Of a stretch of DNA of 64,000 nucleotides, positions 58,961-64,000 are shown piece by piece. The translations under genes and the position numbers were made by a program. Below the pieces are notes generated by a model, which saw only the letters and a list, made by a program, of their open reading frames with translations, did no database searches and was not told the DNA's origin. The first letter of the stretch is position 1. Every line of letters begins with the position of its first letter. Source of the stretch: Micromonospora polyrhachis (GTDB lineage Bacteria > Actinomycetota > Actinomycetes > Mycobacteriales > Micromonosporaceae). The stretch covers positions 5,220,501 to 5,284,500 of the forward strand of contig NZ_JACHJW010000001.1 of NCBI RefSeq assembly GCF_014203835.1. The letters are read 5' to 3'.

Positions 58961-58982
58961 TAAAGTCACCGTGCCCGATCGG
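58941..58982. repeat. Perfect 16-bp inverted repeat at a recombination junction
   Basis: Arms CCGATCGGGCACGGTG (58941-58956) and CACCGTGCCCGATCGG (58967-58982), 10-base loop. It lies exactly between the LD-carboxypeptidase fragment and the EEP/ychJ fragments and probably formed by an inverted duplication. Confidence 0.8.
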
Positions 58983-59262
58983 CCCGACCGCAGACGCGCC
59001 GAGCTGATGCCGTTGGCGACAGCGCCTATCTGCTGCGGACCGGGCACCCCACCACCCGACCGGCCCGGCTGAGTCTTGATCCGCAGCAACGGTGGACCCG
59101 GCTGGAGATCCTTGCCGCCGATCGGGGCAGCCTGTTCGACACCGTGGGCACCGTCGAGTTCCGCGCGCACTATCGCGAGTCCGGGCAGGTCGGGACGATG
59201 TACGAGCACAGCAGCTTCGTACGCGAGAACGGCGAGTGGTCTACCTCGACGCGGCGGCAGAT
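58975..59262 (+). pseudogene. Chimeric EEP/ychJ fragment, copy C
   Basis: The first 35 bases (CCCGATCGGCCCGACCGCAG onward to CTGATG at 59009) resemble the 5' part of the EEP gene at 56452-56486. From 59009 the sequence is the ychJ 3' half (HPTTRPARLSLDPQQRWTRL; SSFVRENGEW), then a one-base deletion near 59239 shifts the frame so that VYLG is lost. Not functional. Confidence 0.8.
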
Positions 59263-59294
59263 TCTCTCTGACCTGACGCGGTTTCACGGCTGGA

Positions 59295-60116
59295 TCAGGC
59301 CGCAGCGGGCTCTGACCGGCGGTTTGGGTTGAATACGTGTTCCATTATCATGGCGTTTCTGCGCCGGCTCATGAGTCGGCTCATGATCACGCCAAACTGG
59401 TTGAAGCGTCCGTCGATGACGGTCGGGCCTGGGTCTCGACGTTCAAGATGGGCCAAAGCGGTGGTGACCACATTTTCGGGCGTCCGCAGCTTCCCGGAGG
59501 TCAGCACGCGGGCCTCCGGTCCCATCCCCGTTGTGAATTCTGTATCGGTGGCACCGGGACAGACGGCGAAGGCGGTGAGACCCGTGCCACGCAGCTCGGT
59601 CCAGAGTGATTCGGTAAAGCTGAGCACGAATGCCTTTGTGGCACCGTAGACGGCCATTCTGGGCGAAGGGAAATAGGCGGATACGCTGGCCACGTTGATG
59701 ACGAAGCCGTTGGCAGCGCTCAACATCTGCGGCATGAACGCTGCGGTGAGCTGAACCGGTGCCGTGACGTCGACGGCGATCTCGGCGGCGAGGCGTGCGG
59801 TATCCGCGTCGGCGAACGGGGCGAATGTGCCAAACGCGGCGTTGTTGATCAGGCTCGTGACCTCTACGCCTCGGTCAGCGACAGCCTTCCGGAGTTCGCT
59901 GCCCACAGCTGACTGGGAGAGATCGAAGGGGATCGCCTCGACCCGTACATCGTACGTGCGGGCAAGTTCGCCTGCCATCGATGCTAACCGCTCGGCGCGT
60001 CGAGCGACGAGTACGAGATTCGAGCCGCGCGCTGCCAAAGCTGCGGCAAAGGCGGCTCCAATCCCGGAGCTCGCCCCGGTGAGCAGAACTGTCTGTGAGC
60101 GATAGTCGACAGTCAT
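59295..60116 (-). CDS. Short-chain dehydrogenase/reductase
   Basis: ATG 60116 (MTVDYRSQTVLLTGASSGIG) begins a 273-residue SDR. It has the cofactor loop TGASSGIGAAFAAAL, the Arg pair in LVARRAERL (favours NADPH), NNAAFGTFAPF, Ser in VINVASVSAYF and the catalytic Y-x3-K in VYGATKAFVLSF. The C-terminal tail (RLMSRRRNAMIMEHVFNP) suits the DltE/ketoreductase branch. It is divergent from nothing and lies tail to head with the frameshifted oxidoreductase upstream. Confidence 0.88.
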   Translation of the reverse strand: MTVDYRSQTVLLTGASSGIGAAFAAALAARGSNLVLVARRAERLASMAGELARTYDVRVEAIPFDLSQSAVGSELRKAVADRGVEVTSLINNAAFGTFAPFADADTARLAAEIAVDVTAPVQLTAAFMPQMLSAANGFVINVASVSAYFPSPRMAVYGATKAFVLSFTESLWTELRGTGLTAFAVCPGATDTEFTTGMGPEARVLTSGKLRTPENVVTTALAHLERRDPGPTVIDGRFNQFGVIMSRLMSRRRNAMIMEHVFNPNRRSEPAAA

Positions 60117-60211
60117 GGAGGATAACCTTTCGAGTGCTGATCGATGGATGTCTGCGCCGGGACTGCGTGAGCGGCGGCGGGTCCAGAGTGAGGAATCATG
60201 AGCGTGGTGAC

Positions 60212-61128
60212 TCACAATGTGACGAGTATCTTCCCGTGGACGTGACCGCCTTGCTGAAGCGTGACAGCGTCACGGATCTGCTCGATGGGAAACATCGCGG
60301 CAATCGGGACGGTCAGCTGGCTGGCCAGAATTGCATTGGTGATTCGGGTGAGGCCTCCGGGGCCGCGTCGATGGCACCCGTCGCGCGTGCCCCCCGGTAG
60401 GGGGCGGGCCCCGCGTCGATCGTGGAGATACGTTCTGGGTTGACGCCGAGTTCGAGCGCGACATCGACCGTCTCGGTGCCGACCAGTGACGTCGCCGCGC
60501 TGATGTCAGGCGCGAGCGCCCGCACGCGCGCGGCAAGTCCAGGACCATAGGTGACGGGCTCGGCACCGAGGTTGCGCAGAAAGCCATGGGTGTCCGCCGA
60601 GCCGGTGCCGACAACGCGGGCACCTGCGAGCGCGGCAAGTTGTACAGCAAAGGTGCCGACTCCACCCGCGGCCCCGCCAATCAGGATGGTGTCGCCGTTG
60701 CGCAGGCCGACCGCGTGCAGCGTGGCGTCCGCTGTCAGGCCGGCAATCGCGAGGGTGGCGGCGGTCTGATCGCTCACTCCTGCCGGAGTCCGCGTCAGGC
60801 CGAGGTCTGCCGGCGTGCCGACCACGTAGTCGGCGGCAGCGCGGGCGAGCGCACCGCCGAAGACCCGATCGCCAACGACGAAACCCTCGACCTGGTCGTC
60901 GACTTCGTCCACGACGCCGGCGAAGTCATAGCCAAAACCGGCCGGGGTCGAGACGCCGAAGGCCCGCGCCAGCCCAGGTGTCGAGGCAATCTTCCAATCC
61001 ATCGGGTTCAGCCCGAACGCCGCTACATGAACCCGGACCTCGCCAACCCCCGGGTGCGGCTCTGGGACTTTTCGTAGCGCGAGAACCTCGGGACCTCCGA
61101 ACGCCTCGTAGATGACTGCGCGACTCAT
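60212..61128 (-). pseudogene. NADP-dependent zinc-type oxidoreductase with frameshift
   Basis: ATG 61128 begins a quinone-reductase-like MDR protein: MSRAVIYEAFGGPEVLALRK, FGLNPMDWKIAS, GFGYDFAGVVDEVDD, and the NADPH loop LIGGAAGGVGTFAVQLAALA. The frame reaches ATGAIDAAPEASPESPMQFW and a stop at about 60313. In the neighbouring frame the normal C-terminus continues: GGLTRITNAILASQLTVPIA, then HVHGKILVTL-stop at 60212. A single missing base near 60352 explains it. The truncated 271-residue protein lacks the last C-terminal helix and strand. It may be a real pseudogene or a sequencing error. Confidence 0.82.
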
Positions 61129-61186
61129 GGGTGCCTCTCGATTGTCGATACGTGTTGGAGATCAACTAATCACCGGACGGCGGGAG

Positions 61187-61930
61187 TCAGAGCTGGGAGC
61201 CGCCGCCGTCGATGGTGAGTTCGGCACCGGTGGTGTAGGTGGCCTCGAACGCAAGAAACACGACCGCCCTGGCGACCTCGTCGGGCGTACCCAGTCGCAG
61301 CATCGGAATGTCGGCGGCCATCTGCGTCTTGGTCTGTTCAGCAGCCTCGGCGGGCATCGACTTCTCCAGGATCCCGGAGTCGATCGCGCCGGGGCTGACC
61401 GCATTGACGCGGATCTTGCGCGGGAGCAGCTCGCGGGCCAGGCCCCGGGTCATCGAGCGCAGCGCCGCCTTGCTGGCCGCGTAGGCGCTGAGCGCCGGCA
61501 GCGCCCTGACGTTTGCCACGGACGTGGTGAGCACCACGCCGCTGCCCTCCGCCAGCAGCGGGGCCAGCTTCTGCACCGTGAAGTACGGACCCTTGGCATT
61601 GATCGCCAGCAGGTGGTCGAACATCTGCTCGCTGGTCGACTCGAACGGCGCGAAGCCGTTGACACCGGCGTTGGCGAACAGTGCGTCGACCGTGCCGAAC
61701 TCGGCCTTCACCCGGTCGGCCAGCGCCTCGATGTCGGAGAGCGATGCGGCGTCGCTGCGGACCGCGATCGCGTTCCCGCCGAGCCGGCTGCGGGCGGCGT
61801 CCAGGGCGGTCTGGTCCCGACCGGTGATCAGCACACGCGCGCCCGCACCCACGAGTAGCTGTGCTGTCGCCAGGCCAAGACCGCTGCTGCCTCCGGTGAT
61901 CACTACGTTCTTGTTCTCATACTTACCCAT
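61187..61930 (-). CDS. Short-chain dehydrogenase/reductase
   Basis: ATG 61930 (MGKYENKNVVITGGSSGLGL) begins a 247-residue classical SDR with cofactor loop TGGSSGLGLATAQLL, LITGRDQTALDAAR (Arg favouring NADPH), FANAGVNGFAPF, Ser in VLTTSVANVRA and Y-x3-K in AYAASKAALRSM; the C-terminus PDEVARAVVFLAF and TIDGGGSQL are typical. It is divergent from the LysR gene at 62087, which very likely controls it, and lies 58 bases upstream of the oxidoreductase gene in the same direction. Confidence 0.92.
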   Translation of the reverse strand: MGKYENKNVVITGGSSGLGLATAQLLVGAGARVLITGRDQTALDAARSRLGGNAIAVRSDAASLSDIEALADRVKAEFGTVDALFANAGVNGFAPFESTSEQMFDHLLAINAKGPYFTVQKLAPLLAEGSGVVLTTSVANVRALPALSAYAASKAALRSMTRGLARELLPRKIRVNAVSPGAIDSGILEKSMPAEAAEQTKTQMAADIPMLRLGTPDEVARAVVFLAFEATYTTGAELTIDGGGSQL

Positions 61931-62052
61931 TTCGGGGCACACTCCTCCGTAGAAGCCGTCTCCTGATGCGCCCGGGCGGTCGCGGCCACCTGAACGAGAC
62001 CGAGTCAACAGCCGCCCGGAGCAGGCGTCCAAGACTCGTTTTGCACCCCGTC

Positions 62053-62067
62053 ATGCAGGAATTGCAT
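62053..62067. promoter_or_regulatory. LysR-type binding site
   Basis: The dyad ATGCA-GGAAT-TGCAT contains the T-N11-A pattern and lies between the SDR (61930) and LysR (62087) start codons, close to LysR, as expected for an autoregulated divergent promoter. Confidence 0.6.
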
Positions 62068-62086
62068 AACGCGCTAGGGTGCGGAT

Positions 62087-63007
62087 ATGCCCGACGAAGC
62101 CCCGCCCGCCCTGGCATCCGGTCCCGATCTGGATCTGCGGCTGGTTCGGTATTTCACGGCCGTCGCCGAGCATCTGAACTTTGCGCGTGCGGCCGATGTC
62201 CTGCGCGTCGCCCAGCCCTCCCTGAGCCGCCAGATCCAGCGGCTGGAAAACGCCCTCGGCGTACGCCTCCTGGAGCGCACCACTCAGGGCAGCAGGCTCA
62301 CCGCCGCCGGTGCGGCGTTCCTTCCGCAGGCGCAGAAGCTACTACACGGTGCCCAGCAGGCAGTGCTTACCGCGCGCGCCGCAGCACCAGCGCGCACGAT
62401 CACCATCGGATACGTGGACGACCTCGTCATCACGCCTGCCGTACGCGACCTGCGCTACCGCCACCCCGACGCCCATGTCCGCACCCGCCACCTCGACTCG
62501 CAGCAAGCCGGCGCCCTGCTCGACCGGCAGGTCGACGCGCTTGTCACGCGTACGCCGCTGCCGATCCTGGCCGGCGACGTCGACGTGACTGTCCTCTACG
62601 ACGAACCCCGGGTCCTGCTCGTGCCTGCATCCCACCGCCTTGCCGGCAAGGAATCAGTCACCATCGACGACATTGCCGGCGAACCACTTGTCGCCTGCGC
62701 GGGCATGGGTACACAGTGGACCACCTTCTGGCGACTCGAACCCCGACCGAACGGCGATCCCGCGCCACTCGGTCCCACGCTCGTCGATACCTTCGAGGAC
62801 AAACTCGAAGCCATCGCCGACGGACGCGCCATTGCCCTCGTGCCGGCCGACGACCGGCGCTTCACCCTCCGCCAGGACCTCGTCACCATTCCCGTTGAGG
62901 AAATCGAACCCTGCCAAGTGGTCATCGCCACTCGCTCCGCAGACACCAACCTTCTCGTCGCGCACTTCCTCAGATCTGCGGAAAATCTTCTGGTTCGCGA
63001 TAACTGA
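62087..63007 (+). CDS. LysR-family transcriptional regulator
   Basis: 306 residues from ATG 62087. The winged helix is clear: DLRLVRYFTAVAEHLNFARA, ADVLRVAQPSLSRQIQRLEN, ALGVRLLERTTQGSRLTAAG. The effector domain has TITIGYVDDLVITPAVRDLR and a C-terminal half typical of LysR. It is divergent from the SDR operon (61930 to 59295), which probably comprises three redox genes under its control. A common actinobacterial arrangement for such SDR cassettes. Confidence 0.92.
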   Translation: MPDEAPPALASGPDLDLRLVRYFTAVAEHLNFARAADVLRVAQPSLSRQIQRLENALGVRLLERTTQGSRLTAAGAAFLPQAQKLLHGAQQAVLTARAAAPARTITIGYVDDLVITPAVRDLRYRHPDAHVRTRHLDSQQAGALLDRQVDALVTRTPLPILAGDVDVTVLYDEPRVLLVPASHRLAGKESVTIDDIAGEPLVACAGMGTQWTTFWRLEPRPNGDPAPLGPTLVDTFEDKLEAIADGRAIALVPADDRRFTLRQDLVTIPVEEIEPCQVVIATRSADTNLLVAHFLRSAENLLVRDN

Positions 63008-63146
63008 CGCAGGAAGATGTCCGGAGAGTAACCAACCCTCCGCGCTCTACTCGGCAGACGACCGGCCGTAGCGACCCCAACTCGATCAAGGCTGTGTGGA
63101 CGTGACCGCGGTCGCGAGCTGGGTAGCGGTCGGCGGCTTCACAGGA
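63008..63146. other. Intergenic region, no gene seen
   Basis: About 140 bases after the LysR stop with no convincing reading frame or hairpin. Confidence 0.4.
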
Positions 63147-63365
63147 TCAGTCTTGTAGGTCCTCGGCAGTGAACGAGCGGTGCACCGTGAGCTGGGCCAG
63201 GTGTGTTTCCAGGGCTTCGAGCTGTTCGGATCCTGTTCGGGCTTCCCAGCGGCTGCGCACGTCGTCGAAGAGTGCGCCGCCGATGGCCATCAGCTCATGA
63301 CCCCGAGGGGTCACCTGCACTCGCTTGCGGCGCGCGTCGCTTGGGTCAGGCTCGGTGAACCGGGC
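63147..63365 (-). pseudogene. MarR-family regulator 3' fragment
   Basis: About 70 codons read RFTEPDPSDARRKRVQVTPR then GHELMAIGGALFDDVRSRWE and end TVHRSFTAEDLQD-stop at 63147. The D-x-R-R-K/R-V-x-V/L-T-x-x-G wing motif is typical of MarR proteins. The DNA-recognition helix and everything upstream are missing: the fragment stops about 40 bases before the LD-carboxypeptidase copy D. Confidence 0.75.
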
Positions 63366-63403
63366 CGGTGCCGGCGACCAAGCACGCGAACCTTGTCGGA
63401 GAC

Positions 63404-64000
63404 CTATTGCACGGCGGGGGAGACTACGAGCGTTCCCGCGCTCGCGTTCAACGTCGCCGGTACGCCGATCGGGACGGTGAGCTGACCGACGCCGTGTCCG
63501 ATCGGCAGCCCGCCGAGCACCGGCACCCCCAGGTCGCCCAGCCGCTCGGCGATCACATCAGACACGGTCACCGCCCAGTCGTCGGCGCAGTTGGTGAACT
63601 GTCCCACCGCCACCCCGGCGAGCTTCGCCAGCACCCCGGCCCGGCGTAGCTGGGTGAGCATCCGGTCCACCTTGTACGGCGGCTCCTCGACATCCTCGAT
63701 CAGCAGGATCGCGCCGGCCAGGTCCGGCATGTCCGGGGTACCCAACGACGAGACGACCAGGCACAGGTTTCCGCCGATCAGCGGGCCGGTGGCCGTACCG
63801 GGGACCAGCACCGGGGCCGTCTCCTCGGTGGGCACCCGGGTCACCGTCACCGGTTCGGTGCTCATCAGCGCGGCACGCAGCGACTCGGCCGACTCCGGCG
63901 GGGTGCGCTCGTCCAGCCAGGCCGCTCCCGGCCCGTGCACGCTGGCCAGCCGGGCCCCCCGCCAGAGCGCGAACTGCAATGCGGTGATGTCGGAGAAGCC
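63404..64000 (-). CDS. LD-carboxypeptidase (S66), copy D, partial at window end
   Basis: The stop is at 63404 and the frame stays open to the right edge (199 codons). Sequence is nearly identical to copy A: MQFALWRGARLASVHGPGAA-like nucleophile-side strand (GFSDIT upstream at the edge), GPLIGGNLCLVVSSLGTPDM, ILLIEDVEEPPYKVDRMLTQ with the catalytic Glu, and GLPIGHGVGQLTVPIGVPAT with the catalytic His. It is probably the complete original gene, which removes the terminal D-alanine from muropeptides in cell-wall recycling; the N-terminus is beyond the window. Confidence 0.88.
   Translation of the reverse strand, partial: GFSDITALQFALWRGARLASVHGPGAAWLDERTPPESAESLRAALMSTEPVTVTRVPTEETAPVLVPGTATGPLIGGNLCLVVSSLGTPDMPDLAGAILLIEDVEEPPYKVDRMLTQLRRAGVLAKLAGVAVGQFTNCADDWAVTVSDVIAERLGDLGVPVLGGLPIGHGVGQLTVPIGVPATLNASAGTLVVSPAVQ

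Overview
The window is high-GC DNA with frequent GTG starts, purine-rich ribosome binding sites and many ATGA/GTGA stop-start overlaps. Gene content (actinobacterial-type rnpB, a class I-alpha glutamine synthetase, an F420-dependent reductase, a lysine-rich histone-like protein) and the intergenic palindrome around 11375 point to an actinomycete, most likely a member of the Micromonosporaceae. That placement is inference from content; no rRNA gene is present.

Layout. 1-8.9 kb: a prim-pol-type protein cut by the window edge, an XRE regulator with a flavoprotein, the nif3 / zinc-ribbon / RNase HI-phosphatase operon (same order as Rv2230c-Rv2229c-Rv2228c of Mycobacterium tuberculosis), an alpha/beta hydrolase, and a DUF3311 plus sodium:solute symporter pair behind a CRP-like operator. 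8.85-11.4 kb: an IS110-family element split by an IS982-like element. 11.4-18.8 kb: a TSUP permease, the RNase P RNA gene rnpB, then a gene graveyard (integrase, nucleotidyltransferase and MFS fragments) with a CPBP protease, a DUF2945 protein, a GNAT enzyme and a probable hopanoid C-3 methylase. 19.2-25.4 kb: a secreted GH43 enzyme with a seven-repeat lectin propeller, DUF6924, an M48 protease, a histone H1-like protein and an F420 reductase. 25.5-30.6 kb: panB, nadE and glnA2 (core metabolism) plus a GNAT. 30.7-38.3 kb: an MFS pump with a truncated P450 and a divergent MarR regulator, hydrolase/acyltransferase, a PLP deaminase, a secreted protein, and an SMR pump with a TetR regulator.

38.5-44.3 kb holds two large convergent genes that look like conflict or surveillance proteins: a 1089-residue NACHT NTPase and a membrane-anchored Hsp70-WD40 fusion. 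44.3-48.5 kb: a TIGR03089 protein, a LysR regulator with a class A beta-lactamase-like serine hydrolase, and a secreted alpha/beta hydrolase.

48.5-64 kb is the accessory hotspot. Fragments or copies of two genes, ychJ (UPF0225) and an LD-carboxypeptidase (S66), recur between blocks of cargo at 48.6-49.7, 57.2, 58.9-59.3 and 63.4 kb. Cargo 1 (49.8-57.15 kb) has a MccF-like S66 peptidase, a formylglycine-enzyme-like fragment, a PP2C phosphatase with a GntR regulator broken by an IS701-like element at TTAA, and a divergent operon of two micro-ORFs, a methyltransferase, an acetyltransferase and an EEP-fold protein with paired GntR-type sites. Cargo 2 is a secreted EEP hydrolase. Cargo 3 is a redox cassette of two SDRs, a frameshifted quinone-type oxidoreductase and a LysR regulator. 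The strongest candidates for something undescribed are the cargo-1 operon with its micro-ORFs and structured leader, the NACHT/Hsp70-WD40 pair, and the ychJ/LD-carboxypeptidase shuffling that delimits the cargo.
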